Both the position numbers and the translations under genes were made by a program. 64,000 bases of DNA from Buchnera aphidicola (Cinara kochiana kochiana) (GTDB lineage Bacteria > Pseudomonadota > Gammaproteobacteria > Enterobacterales > Enterobacteriaceae). The stretch spans positions 1-64,000 of the forward strand of contig NZ_LR217707.1 in assembly GCF_900698905.1 (NCBI RefSeq), written 5' to 3'. Below, piece by piece: positions 1 through 13,123 of this stretch. The notes under the pieces were generated by a model that saw only the letters and a program-made list of their open reading frames with translations, searched no databases and was not told the origin of the DNA. Every line of letters begins with the position of its first letter. Position 1 is the stretch's first letter.

Positions 1-32
1 CAAATATATACAAATAATTTTTAGGGAAAAAT

Positions 33-1925
33 ATGGTTTTTTATGAAAAATTTGATATTATTGTAATTGGGGGCGGACATTCAGGTACAGAAGCAGCATC
101 TGCTTCTTCAAGGATGGGGCAAAAAACTTTATTATTAACGCAAAATATAGATACTATTGGCACTTTATCTTGTAATCCAGCTATTGGAGGTTTAGGAAAA
201 AGTCAATTAGTTAAAGAGATTGATGCAATGGGTGGTTTAATGGCACGGGTAACTGATTATTCAGGAATTCAATTTAGAAAATTAAATTCCAGAAAAGGAT
301 CTGCAGTACAATCTACGCGCGTCCAAACAGATAGATTTTTATATAAAAAGAAAATACAATATTTTTTAAATAATCAAAATAATTTAACTATTCTTGAAAA
401 GGAAGTATTTGATTTAATTATTAAAAATAATCAAGTATATGGAGTTATTACTCATGACGGTAATTGTTTTAAAAGTTCTGCTGTTATATTAACAACTGGT
501 ACATTTTTAAATGGAAATATGTATATTGGCTCTGAAATATTATCAGGAGGTAGACGAGGTGATTTTAACTCATCAAAATTAGCTAATAATTTAAAAAAAT
601 ATCCTTTTAGAATTGGACGACTAAAAACAGGTACCCCTCCACGTCTAAATATTAATACTATTAATTTTAATGATTTAGAAACACAATGGGGTGACGAACC
701 TACTCCTTGTTTTTCTTTTACTGGAAATATTTTACAACATCCTAAACAAGTACCTTGTCATATTACGTACACAAATATAAATACACATAAATTAATTAAA
801 AAAAATTTATATAATAGTCCGTTATATAACGGTATTATTACTGGAATAGGACCTAGATATTGTCCTTCTATTGAAGACAAAATAGTTCGTTTTCCTGATA
901 AAAATCGTCATCAAATATTTTTAGAACCTGAAGGTATCAATAGTGAAATTATTTATCCTAATGGAATTTCTACTAGTTTATCTGTGGATGTACAAATAAA
1001 AATGGTACAATCTATAAAGGGACTAGAACATGCACAGATCATCCATCCTGGATATGCTGTAGAATATGATTTTTTTGATCCTAGAGATTTAAAAATGACA
1101 TTGGAATCAAAAATTATTAAAAAATTATTTTTGGCAGGACAAATTAACGGAACTACTGGTTATGAAGAAGCTGGTGCTCAAGGATTATTAGCGGGCATAA
1201 ATGCCGCTTTATTCGTTCAGAAAAAACCTTCTTGGTACCCAAAACGAGATCAAGCATATATTGGTGTGTTAATTGACGATTTATGTAATAAGGGTACTTT
1301 AGAGCCTTACCGTATGTTTACTGCTAGAGCAGAGTATCGATTGTTATTACGTGAAAATAATGCTGATGATCGTTTAACTAAAATTGGTTATGAACTAGGT
1401 TTAGTTAACCAAAAACAATGGGTGATGTTTTCTAAAAAAAATTATAAAATTAAACAAGAATGTCAAAGATTAAAAAATATTATAATTACACCTAAGTTAG
1501 TTAATCATTTTTTTAAACATAACAACTTAAATATTACTTTAAAAAAAAATTGTAGTGCTTTTGATTTTTTACGTCGACCTGATATTACATATGATATTTT
1601 AATTAATTTTGTAAATAGTTTTATATCTGAAAAATTATTTATAAAAAATAAAATAATTACTGAAGAAATTGAAACTCAAAGTAAATATTATGGATATATT
1701 CAACGACAACAAAAAGAAGCAAGAAAAAATATACGTTATGAATACATAAAGTTATCTTCTATTCAAGATTATAAGTGTATTACTGGTCTATCTAACGAAG
1801 TAGTTACAAAATTAAATGAATATCGTCCTTATTCTATTGGTCAAGCTTCTCGTATTCCGGGAATAACACCTACAGCAATTTCTATTTTGCTTATTTTTTT
1901 AAAGAAAAATAAATCTTTATATTAA
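33..1925 (+). CDS. mnmG: tRNA uridine-5-carboxymethylaminomethyl modification enzyme MnmG
   Basis: MnmG (GidA) works with MnmE to place the (carboxymethyl)aminomethyl group on wobble U34 of tRNAs such as tRNA-Lys(UUU). The 630-residue product is full length for the family (E. coli 629). An N-terminal Rossmann FAD motif [10 protein letters not shown] lies at residues 13-22. Two conserved cysteine contexts are visible: [20 protein letters not shown] near residue 47 and [13 protein letters not shown] near 275. The helical C-terminal tRNA/MnmE-binding region is complete. The start has GGG nearby (TTTTTAGGGAAAAATATG). The partner gene mnmE is also in this window. Downstream is a hairpin and then convergent gyrB; the atp operon that usually follows is absent. 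Confidence 0.97.
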   Translation: MVFYEKFDIIVIGGGHSGTEAASASSRMGQKTLLLTQNIDTIGTLSCNPAIGGLGKSQLVKEIDAMGGLMARVTDYSGIQFRKLNSRKGSAVQSTRVQTDRFLYKKKIQYFLNNQNNLTILEKEVFDLIIKNNQVYGVITHDGNCFKSSAVILTTGTFLNGNMYIGSEILSGGRRGDFNSSKLANNLKKYPFRIGRLKTGTPPRLNINTINFNDLETQWGDEPTPCFSFTGNILQHPKQVPCHITYTNINTHKLIKKNLYNSPLYNGIITGIGPRYCPSIEDKIVRFPDKNRHQIFLEPEGINSEIIYPNGISTSLSVDVQIKMVQSIKGLEHAQIIHPGYAVEYDFFDPRDLKMTLESKIIKKLFLAGQINGTTGYEEAGAQGLLAGINAALFVQKKPSWYPKRDQAYIGVLIDDLCNKGTLEPYRMFTARAEYRLLLRENNADDRLTKIGYELGLVNQKQWVMFSKKNYKIKQECQRLKNIIITPKLVNHFFKHNNLNITLKKNCSAFDFLRRPDITYDILINFVNSFISEKLFIKNKIITEEIETQSKYYGYIQRQQKEARKNIRYEYIKLSSIQDYKCITGLSNEVVTKLNEYRPYSIGQASRIPGITPTAISILLIFLKKNKSLY

Positions 1926-1973
1926 AATTTATTTTTTATAAAAATTTTTATAAAAAATATTATCTTAATTAAG

Positions 1974-2009
1974 TTTTGGCAGGTTTATTAAATTTATGTC
2001 CTGCCGAAA
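1974..2009. terminator. bidirectional hairpin between convergent mnmG and gyrB
   Basis: An inverted repeat pairs TTTTGGCAGG (1974-1983) with CCTGCCGAAA (2000-2009), giving ten pairs including one G-U, around a 16-nt AT-rich loop. Its GC-rich core stands out in this AT-rich DNA, and it sits between two converging gene ends. Read on the plus strand it is not followed by a run of pure T, so termination is inferred from position and structure. Confidence 0.55.
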
Positions 2010-2046
2010 TTAATATAAATTTATTATTTATAGGAATTTAAATTAC

Positions 2047-4485
<2,439 letters not shown>

Positions 4486-4531
4486 TTAGTATATAGAATT
4501 TTGTACAAAAAATTAAATTATTTAAATAAAT

Positions 4532-5638
4532 TTATATTTTTAAAGGCATAATTATGTATTTTATTTCTTTTTGTATATTTGATTGAATTTGTATACTTGA
4601 AATCGGCATATTAAAAATAATATTAATTTTATTACTTTTCAATACATTAAGGACATCAAGTAAATAGAAAACATTCACAGAAAATGAAATATTTGGGTAA
4701 TTGTAATCAATAAAAAAAGAATCACATGATTCCTCATCTTCTTGATTATTTGACGTTATTGTTAATAAATTTTTTGAAAAATTTAAACAAACACCTTTAA
4801 AAGTAGTATTGCATAAAATTGATGTTTTTAATAATGATTCTTTTAATTTTTCTACTGAAACTAAAATACAATATGTGTATTTATTCAAAATAACATCATT
4901 ATAATTTGGAAAATTACCATTTATTAATTTAGTAATCATTAGTATTTCGTTAATTTGAAATGATATATAATGATGATGAATAGTAATTCTTACTGTATCT
5001 GTTGTATAGATTAATAATCTATATAATTCTAAAATAGATTTTTTATTAATGATTACAGAAAAATAAGATATATTTAAATTTAAATGAGTTTTATACATAG
5101 ATAATCTATGTCCGTCTGTAGTAACTCCATATAGATAATTATTTTTATATTCTAATAACATTCCATTTAAAGTATTTCGAATATCATTATTAGCTATAGA
5201 AAAATATGTTAACAATATTGTTTCTTTTAACACTAATTGTGATATAAGGAATATTTCTTTATTTGTAACTGTCTTAAATATTGGAAAACTATTACATGAA
5301 ATTGTATTTATTTTAAATAAACTATTAGATATTTTAATGTGTATTTTTTCATTAATTAATTGAAAATGTAATTCTGTATTGTCTTTTGTATTACGACAGA
5401 TATTAAATATTTTTTTTCCAGAAACTGTAATACAGCCTCCTGTATAATAAGTGAAATATTTTTTATCTATATATGTATTTAATTCTATTTCTAATGTAGA
5501 GCTAGTTAATTTAAGTATATTTTGGTTAATTTTTAGAATTATATTTTCTAATATTGGAAATATTGTATTTTTTGTAATAATTTTATTGATTTTTTTAAAA
5601 GATTTTAAAAAATCATTTTTTTTAATTTTGAATTCCAT
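4532..5638 (-). CDS. dnaN: DNA polymerase III beta sliding clamp
   Basis: DnaN is the ring-shaped processivity clamp that tethers DNA polymerase III and other clamp-binding proteins. The 368-residue product matches E. coli (366) and shows recognisable blocks such as NTLNGMLLEYKNNYLYGVTTDGHRLSMYK near residue 155 and the terminal IMPLKI, close to the E. coli IMPMRL end. Surface sequence is strongly Asn/Ile/Lys-biased. The gene lies directly upstream of gyrB on the same strand, probably in one transcript. Its usual upstream partner dnaA is not present. Confidence 0.96.
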   Translation of the reverse strand: MEFKIKKNDFLKSFKKINKIITKNTIFPILENIILKINQNILKLTSSTLEIELNTYIDKKYFTYYTGGCITVSGKKIFNICRNTKDNTELHFQLINEKIHIKISNSLFKINTISCNSFPIFKTVTNKEIFLISQLVLKETILLTYFSIANNDIRNTLNGMLLEYKNNYLYGVTTDGHRLSMYKTHLNLNISYFSVIINKKSILELYRLLIYTTDTVRITIHHHYISFQINEILMITKLINGNFPNYNDVILNKYTYCILVSVEKLKESLLKTSILCNTTFKGVCLNFSKNLLTITSNNQEDEESCDSFFIDYNYPNISFSVNVFYLLDVLNVLKSNKINIIFNMPISSIQIQSNIQKEIKYIIMPLKI

Positions 5639-6474
5639 ATTTTATAAATTTAGTTAGTTATTTTTATTGATGTTATAATAAATTATCTTGATTTTATAAT
5701 AAATTTAGATCTATTTTTTAAAATTATCTCGGATATTTTTATATCAAAAAAATATAAAAACTTTTTTGGATTATTAATATAAAAATATTATTTTATTATT
5801 TTTATGTCTTGAATTTTTTAAAAAAATATGTTTTTATTTTTTTAAAAAACATTTTGAATTTTTGCCAATTCTATTAATATAATCAGAATAACAGTTTTTA
5901 TTAATATAATTTTTTATTTTTTTAAATAATGCTTAAAATATATATGGTAATTCTTGTTATATATATTTTTTAAGAAAATAATTAAACATGACGTGTTAAT
6001 GATATATTAAGAGAATTACTAATAATTTTTAAGATTCTTAATAAAATTGTTTTATATTGAAGGTATCATATTTTTATTAAAATTTTTTAAATTTTCAATA
6101 AATTCATACAATAAATAGTAAGCTGATTGATTTGATTTGTCTTTAATTAAATTATGAAATTAATATTTTCGATAAATATTATTATTAAAAAATGATTTTA
6201 TTTTTAATTTTTTTTATTTAATATATCTATTATATTTAAAAGTATTTTGTAATTATATAATTTGTATATTACTTTTTGAAAATTTTTTATAGTTTTTTTT
6301 ATTTATTTTATTACAATATGGTTAGGGATATACAAGATAATTGAATTTTTATATTTTAATAGATATATCTATATAGTAAATTTTATTAGTGATGATTTTA
6401 ATTTTAATTATCTTTTGTAACTGTTAATCTAATTAACTAAAATATATTTTTAACTTTATAATAGGAAAAAATTT
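5639..6474. other. 836-bp gap at the expected dnaA position
   Basis: Buchnera and E. coli carry dnaA between dnaN and rpmH. Here the interval holds only very AT-rich DNA with short open frames and no DnaA-like peptide (no Walker A, no DHTR-type DNA-binding motif) on either strand. I saw no DnaA box of the TTATCCACA type. The last part, just before 6475, must carry the rpmH/rnpA promoter; AGGAAA at 6463-6468 is its ribosome-binding site. The rest looks like eroded gene remnant. Confidence 0.75.
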
Positions 6475-6609
6475 ATGAAACGTACTTTCCAACCATCTGT
6501 CATTAAACGTAATCGTACTCATGGTTTTCGTGCCCGTATGTCTTCTAAAGGTGGTAGGAATATACTATCGCATAGACGTTCAAAGTCACGTTCCATTTTA
6601 TGTGTATAA
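6475..6609 (+). CDS. rpmH: 50S ribosomal protein L34
   Basis: A 44-residue basic protein beginning [19 protein letters not shown], nearly identical to E. coli L34 (46 aa). It binds 23S rRNA in the large subunit. The start is preceded by AGGAAAAAATTT, a good ribosome-binding site. It is followed after 9 nt by rnpA, the universal rpmH-rnpA pairing. Confidence 0.97.
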   Translation: MKRTFQPSVIKRNRTHGFRARMSSKGGRNILSHRRSKSRSILCV

Positions 6610-6618
6610 AAATTTTTT

Positions 6619-7005
6619 ATGAAATCACGTAATATCTCTCAATTTTTTTTTAGTAAAAAATTACGGTTATTATCTAATAATCAATTTCAATGTGTGTATA
6701 ATAAAAATTATAAAATTGATATCAAGTCATTTATTATGTTAAGATGTTTAAATTATTTAAAATTCCCAAGATTAGGTATTTCTATTGCTAAAAAAAATAT
6801 TATGTATGCACATGATCGTAATAGGATTAAACGTTTAATTAGAGAAAGTTTTCGTTTAATTCAACACAACTTATTATTAATGGATTTTATTATTATTGTA
6901 AAAAAAAACACACATTTGCTAAGTAATAGTAATATATTACGTTTTTTGCAAAAATTATGGTGTTATAATAATAAAAATAATTTTTTAAATATAAATAAAG
7001 TATAA
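6619..7005 (+). CDS. rnpA: ribonuclease P protein component
   Basis: RnpA (C5 protein) binds the RNase P RNA and helps remove tRNA 5' leaders. The 128 residues are slightly longer than E. coli (119). The diagnostic RNA-binding motif is present as HDRNRIKRLIRESFR near residue 70. The RNA partner rnpB is also in this window (about 60698-61059, minus strand). The product is highly basic. yidD, usually between rnpA and yidC, is not present in the short gap to yidC. Confidence 0.95.
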   Translation: MKSRNISQFFFSKKLRLLSNNQFQCVYNKNYKIDIKSFIMLRCLNYLKFPRLGISIAKKNIMYAHDRNRIKRLIRESFRLIQHNLLLMDFIIIVKKNTHLLSNSNILRFLQKLWCYNNKNNFLNINKV

Positions 7006-7069
7006 ATAAATTTATGTACTGTGAATTCATGATATTTTATTTTTTAGTTTTATTTGATGAGACAATTTT

Positions 7070-8443
7070 ATGATATATTTTAAACGTATTTTCTTTATAA
7101 TATCTTGTGTTTTATTCTCTTTTTTAATATGGAACTTTTGGAATACACATTTTTCTATAAATCAAAATAATTTAAAGGTAAATAATTTTATACATAATAT
7201 TTCTAATATTAATGATAATTATAACAATCAGTTCACTGATACACAAAATAATTTTTTATCATTAAATATTAAGTTATTAAACAGAAATAATAAATATATT
7301 AATATCTTACAATATTATAGATATGTCAAGATATCATCTTTATTAACTATTTTACAAAATAAAAAAAAAACTACTTACAACTTTATAAATAAGATTATTA
7401 ATAATCAATATCATGATATACAAAATATTAAAAAATTTATATATTTTTCAAAATTAAAATTATATAAAAAATTACTTAATTTTAAAATAATTAACGTTTT
7501 TACAAAAAAAAAACTAAATAGCAATATTTTTTATTTAAAGATAATTTCTATAATAAAAAATTTATATCACTTCAATATATACGATTGTATTAAGAATCAA
7601 ATTAATTATATTATATACAATTATGTACATTATAATATATTTAATATTTTGATATCTGTTAAAAAAAATAATTTTTTTTTAATTTATCATAAAAATTATC
7701 AAAAATTTAGTTTTAATAATTTTTTTAAAACTTATTTTAATAAACGAATAGGATCTGTAATACAAAACAAAATATTAAAAATTTTTAAAAATTTAAAAAT
7801 TAATGTAAAACGTAGTTGGTTATATATATTTATTTATCCATTATTTTATTTGTTAAATTTTTTTTATAAATTACTAAATAATTGGGGTGTTTCTATTATT
7901 TTAGTAACTATTTTATTAAAAATAGTTACATATCCGATAACAAAATTACAATACGTATCTATTTTAAAAATAAAATTACTAAAACCTGAAATAAAGCAAA
8001 TAAAACATCAATTACATGATGATGTAAATACTATAAATAAAAAAATTTTTTTATTGTATCAATCTAAACAAATTAATCCATTAATTAATTTATTATCTGC
8101 AATTTTACAAGCTCCTATATTTTTAGCTTTTTATTATGTGTTAGCTTCTTCAATTGAATTACATCACGCACCTTTTATTTTTTGGATTCGTGATTTATCT
8201 AGTTATGATCCATATTATATTTTACCTATGTGTATTAGTATAAGTGTTTTATTTACACAATTTAATGAATTAAATTTTAAAAATATTTTTAAACAAAAAA
8301 ATTTTTTATGTATTCTTCCTGTTTTATATACTGGTTTTTTTATTTGGTTACCTTCTGGTTTAGCATTATATTATTTAACTAGTAATATCTTTACTTATTT
8401 GCAGCAATGGATAATACGCCGTAATTTTGTTAAAAATAAATAA
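7070..8443 (+). CDS. yidC: membrane protein insertase YidC
   Basis: YidC inserts and folds inner-membrane proteins, alone or with SecYEG. The 457 residues are shorter than E. coli (548). The first hydrophobic segment (residues about 5-25) is kept, but the periplasmic domain (about 30-250) is shortened and reduced to Asn/Lys/Ile/Tyr-rich sequence. The insertase core is well conserved from about residue 270: WGVSIILVTILLKIVTYPITKLQY, NPLINLLSAILQAPIFLAFYYVLASSIELHHAPFIFWIRDLSSYDPYYILP and FIWLPSGLALYYLTSN. The arginine of the hydrophilic groove (E. coli R366, in VRGIMYP) is Lys here, residue 284. The long basic C-terminal tail is nearly gone. Confidence 0.95.
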   Translation: MIYFKRIFFIISCVLFSFLIWNFWNTHFSINQNNLKVNNFIHNISNINDNYNNQFTDTQNNFLSLNIKLLNRNNKYINILQYYRYVKISSLLTILQNKKKTTYNFINKIINNQYHDIQNIKKFIYFSKLKLYKKLLNFKIINVFTKKKLNSNIFYLKIISIIKNLYHFNIYDCIKNQINYIIYNYVHYNIFNILISVKKNNFFLIYHKNYQKFSFNNFFKTYFNKRIGSVIQNKILKIFKNLKINVKRSWLYIFIYPLFYLLNFFYKLLNNWGVSIILVTILLKIVTYPITKLQYVSILKIKLLKPEIKQIKHQLHDDVNTINKKIFLLYQSKQINPLINLLSAILQAPIFLAFYYVLASSIELHHAPFIFWIRDLSSYDPYYILPMCISISVLFTQFNELNFKNIFKQKNFLCILPVLYTGFFIWLPSGLALYYLTSNIFTYLQQWIIRRNFVKNK

Positions 8444-8534
8444 TATTTTTTAATTAAATTAAATAATTATTTATTAATATAAATGTTATTTATATTAATA
8501 AAAATATTTTATATATTTGGAATAAAAATAAAAT

Positions 8535-9890
8535 ATGATTTTTTATGAAACTATTGTAGCTCCTGCAACAGCTGTTGGTCAATCAGGTATTGGAATTATA
8601 CGAATTTCTGGATCTTCTGTTGCAATAATAATAAAAAAATTTTTAAATATTTCCATGAAAGAACGATTTGCTCATTATACATCTTTTTTAGATATTAATG
8701 GTAACATCATTGATTATGGTATTGCTTTATTTTTTTCTGCTCCTCGATCATTTACAGGTGAAGATATATTAGAGTTTCATGGTCACGGAAATCCTGTTTT
8801 GTTAGATTTATTAATAGAAAATATATTATTGGTTAAAAATGTTCGTATTGCTCGTCCAGGAGAATTTACAGAAAGAGCTTTTTTAAATAAAAAAATAGAT
8901 TTAATTCAAGCAGAAGCAATTAGTGATATAATCAGCGCACAATCTAAACTTGCAGTGAAATCTGCGTTGCGTTCTTTATCAGGTGTTTTTTCAAAAAAAA
9001 TATATGTTGTTATTAATCAATTAAAATCTTTGTATTCTAGAATAGAAGCTATTATTAATTTTCCTGATGAAATAAGTCATGAATTTAATGTAACAGATAA
9101 TTTATTCAAAATAATTCAGTTACTAAAAAATTTAATATGTGTTGCACAAAAAAATCATGTATTACAAAAAGGTATAAAAATAGTTATAGCTGGACCGCCT
9201 AATGTTGGTAAATCAAGTTTATTTAATTATTTGTCTAATCAAAAAATTTCAATTGTTACTAATATTCCAGGAACTACCCGTGATGTATTACATAATAATA
9301 TATATATAAACGGTATATCTTGTGAATTATTAGATACTGCAGGATTACGTGCAAGTAACGATGTTATTGAAAAAATAGGTATAAAGTTAGCAAAAAAGAA
9401 TATTTACTGTTCTGATCATATTTTGTTTGTATTAGATATTACTCATGATAGTCATGTTAATAATCAAATGATATTGAATAGTATACATAATTTACAGAAA
9501 AATCAAAATATTACATTTATTTTTAACAAAATAGATCTTGTTGATCAAATACCGCAAGTAAAAATTATATATGAAAAATTTTTGTGTTTTTATTTGTCAG
9601 TAAAAAATAGACGGGGGGTAAATTTACTCCATAATAGACTTAAAAAGATATCTAGTATTTCAAATAATACTGAAGGTATTTTTTTAGCACGACGTAGACA
9701 TATAGAAGGATTAGAAAAGGCGTTAAAATATTTAATGATTGGTAAAACGGATTGGTTAGAAAATGAAAATATTGAATTGTTATCTGATAATATACGTTTA
9801 GCAATGCAAAGTTTATCTATAATCACAGGAAAATTTAGTAATGATGATTTGTTAAATAAAATTTTTTCTGAGTTTTGTATTGGCAAATAA
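8535..9890 (+). CDS. mnmE: tRNA modification GTPase MnmE
   Basis: MnmE (TrmE/ThdF) is the GTPase partner of MnmG in U34 modification of tRNA. The 451 residues compare with 454 in E. coli. Features in order: N-terminal folate-binding domain (ETIVAPATAVGQSGIGIIRISG at the start), helical domain, embedded G domain with P-loop GPPNVGKSS near residue 220, switch DTAGLR near 267, NKID near 330, and the C-terminal FCIGK motif that supplies the reactive cysteine. It follows yidC as in E. coli. Confidence 0.97.
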   Translation: MIFYETIVAPATAVGQSGIGIIRISGSSVAIIIKKFLNISMKERFAHYTSFLDINGNIIDYGIALFFSAPRSFTGEDILEFHGHGNPVLLDLLIENILLVKNVRIARPGEFTERAFLNKKIDLIQAEAISDIISAQSKLAVKSALRSLSGVFSKKIYVVINQLKSLYSRIEAIINFPDEISHEFNVTDNLFKIIQLLKNLICVAQKNHVLQKGIKIVIAGPPNVGKSSLFNYLSNQKISIVTNIPGTTRDVLHNNIYINGISCELLDTAGLRASNDVIEKIGIKLAKKNIYCSDHILFVLDITHDSHVNNQMILNSIHNLQKNQNITFIFNKIDLVDQIPQVKIIYEKFLCFYLSVKNRRGVNLLHNRLKKISSISNNTEGIFLARRRHIEGLEKALKYLMIGKTDWLENENIELLSDNIRLAMQSLSIITGKFSNDDLLNKIFSEFCIGK

Positions 9891-9928
9891 AATATTTTTT
9901 ATAAAATATTAATTTTACCAAAATAATT

Positions 9929-10001
9929 TGCCCGAAGGCGGAATTGAACCACCGACACGGGGATTTTCAGTCCCCTGCTCTACCAACTGAGCTATTCGGG
10001 C
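9929..10001 (-). tRNA. pheT: tRNA-Phe (GAA)
   Basis: A 73-nt cloverleaf on the minus strand with acceptor GCCCGAA/TTCGGGC, D arm AGCTCAGTTGGTAGAGC, anticodon loop CTGAAAA (anticodon GAA) and T loop TTCAATT. The 3' CCA is not encoded; the discriminator A is followed by AATTATT. It lies between mnmE and groS. Confidence 0.95.
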
Positions 10002-10380
10002 ATTAAAATTATTAAACATCAAAATATTTATTTTGTCAATGATTTTATTAAATAAAAATTTTTATTTATTTATAAAATATTACTAATATTTGTGTATTCA
10101 ACAATTTGTATATTTAATTTCTTTAAAATACTCGAATATATTTAAAAATATTTACAAATATTTATGATTATTTTATAATTATTTTAATAGATAAAAATTG
10201 ATTTTTATCGTTATTTATTAAATTTAATAAAAATAATAATTAAATAAAAATTTAAATAAACCCCTTGAAATTCTTTATTGAGATCCATATATTCTTTATA
10301 TATAAGAGTACATTAAAAAAATACTGACAGTTACGTTATTTTTGTAAAAATGTATTTTATTTATTAAAGAGGATTAAAAT
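10002..10380. other. intergenic region upstream of groS
   Basis: This 379-bp interval between tRNA-Phe and groS is mostly AT-rich and without genes. Its only clear signal is the heat-shock promoter at 10264-10290. The groS ribosome-binding site is AGAGGA at 10369-10374. Confidence 0.7.
10264..10290 (+). promoter_or_regulatory. sigma-32 (RpoH) type promoter of groS-groL
   Basis: CTTGAAA (10264-10270) and TCCATAT (10284-10290) are 13 nt apart, matching the E. coli sigma-32 pattern of CTTGAAA and CCCCATNT. The CCCC before TTGAAA is also like the E. coli groE promoter. The rpoH gene is retained at 15885-16760, so the regulator and the target promoter are both present. Confidence 0.8.
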
Positions 10381-10674
10381 ATGAAACTTCGTCCATTGCA
10401 TGATAGGGTAATTATTAAACGTAATGAAGCCGAATTAAAATCTGCTGGTGGTATTGTATTAACTGGATCTGCAGCTGGAAAATCTACTCGCGGAGTAGTA
10501 ATTGCGGTAGGAAAAGGTCGAATTTTAGATAATGGTAATATTAAAAAATTAGATGTTAAAGTTGGTGATGTCATTATATTTAATGAAGGTTATGGAGCAA
10601 AAACTGAAAACATTAATAATGAAGAAGTTTTAATTCTTACTGAAAGTGATATTCTTGCAATTGTAGAAGAATAA
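10381..10674 (+). CDS. groS: co-chaperonin GroES
   Basis: GroES caps the GroEL ring during ATP-driven folding in the cytoplasm. The 97 residues match the E. coli length and begin [29 protein letters not shown], including the mobile loop ([13 protein letters not shown], near residues 23-35) that contacts GroEL. It is the first gene of the two-gene groE operon, 48 nt before groL, under a sigma-32-like promoter. Its composition is less A+T-driven than its neighbours, as expected for a highly expressed gene. Confidence 0.98.
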   Translation: MKLRPLHDRVIIKRNEAELKSAGGIVLTGSAAGKSTRGVVIAVGKGRILDNGNIKKLDVKVGDVIIFNEGYGAKTENINNEEVLILTESDILAIVEE

Positions 10675-10704
10675 TATAATTAATTAACAAACTAATAATT
10701 TTAA

Positions 10705-12375
<1,671 letters not shown>

Positions 12376-12458
12376 TTGTTATTTTTTAATTTTATTTAAA
12401 ATAAAATATTACTATTATAGAAATAATAAATTATGTTACTTTTGATAGATTAATAGTC

Positions 12459-12497
12459 TCCTTGTTCTCTAGAATGATAACTATGTGAGAACAAGGG
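12459..12497 (+). terminator. hairpin between groL and efp
   Basis: CCTTGTTCTC (12460-12469) pairs perfectly with GAGAACAAGG (12487-12496) around a 17-nt loop, and a G-U pair extends it by one. It has far more GC than the surrounding DNA. No T run follows, so it may be an mRNA 3'-end stabiliser for groSL or a processing site rather than a simple intrinsic terminator. Confidence 0.55.
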
Positions 12498-12524
12498 ATT
12501 ATATTTATTGTTGAGATATATATT

Positions 12525-13094
12525 ATGACAGCTTATAGCGGTAACTCTTTAAAAGCAGGAGTAAAAATTTTATTAAATAACGATCCGTGTGAAATTCAAT
12601 TTAGTGAATTTATTAAACCAGGCAAAGGACAAGCTTTTGTTAGGATTAAATTAAAGCAACTTTTAACAGGAAAATTGTTAAATAAAACTGTTAAAGCGAC
12701 TGATATTTTTTATTCAACAAATGTTATAGAAATTAATGCAGTATATTTATATACTAATCAATCTGTTTGGGTATTTATGAATCAAGAAAATTTTGAACAT
12801 ATTCATGTATCACATAAATTTTTATTTAGTTCCGAAAAATGGTTAACAAATTTATCTAAATGTAGAATTACTTTATGGAATAATTCACCTATTGCTGTTC
12901 ATATAGATAATTTTGTACATTTACAAGTACAAGAGACAGATATTGTAGTGAAAGGCGACACCATTAATTCATCCACTAAATTGGTGACTGTAGAGACTGG
13001 AGCTATTGTACGTGTACCTTTATTTATTAAAAAAGGAGATACTATTAAAATAGATACACGTAACGGAAAATATATTTCTCGCGTGACTAGTTGA
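12525..13094 (+). CDS. efp: elongation factor P
   Basis: EF-P enters the ribosomal E site to rescue peptide-bond formation at polyproline stretches. The 189 residues match E. coli (188). The three-domain fold is recognisable: the KOW-like N domain with the tip SEFIKPGKGQAFVR, in which Lys34 is the residue beta-lysylated in enterobacteria, then two OB-like domains ending VPLFIKKGDTIKIDTRNGKYISRV. It is in the Buchnera position downstream of groL. The EpmA/EpmB modification genes are not in this window. Confidence 0.96.
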   Translation: MTAYSGNSLKAGVKILLNNDPCEIQFSEFIKPGKGQAFVRIKLKQLLTGKLLNKTVKATDIFYSTNVIEINAVYLYTNQSVWVFMNQENFEHIHVSHKFLFSSEKWLTNLSKCRITLWNNSPIAVHIDNFVHLQVQETDIVVKGDTINSSTKLVTVETGAIVRVPLFIKKGDTIKIDTRNGKYISRVTS

Positions 13095-13123
13095 TTAAAA
13101 TATATTATCAATATTTTTAATAT

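Noticed and set aside
5639..6474. Possible replication origin in the dnaA gap
   Set aside because: I found no DnaA boxes, and AT-richness alone is not informative in this genome. The origin cannot be placed from the window.
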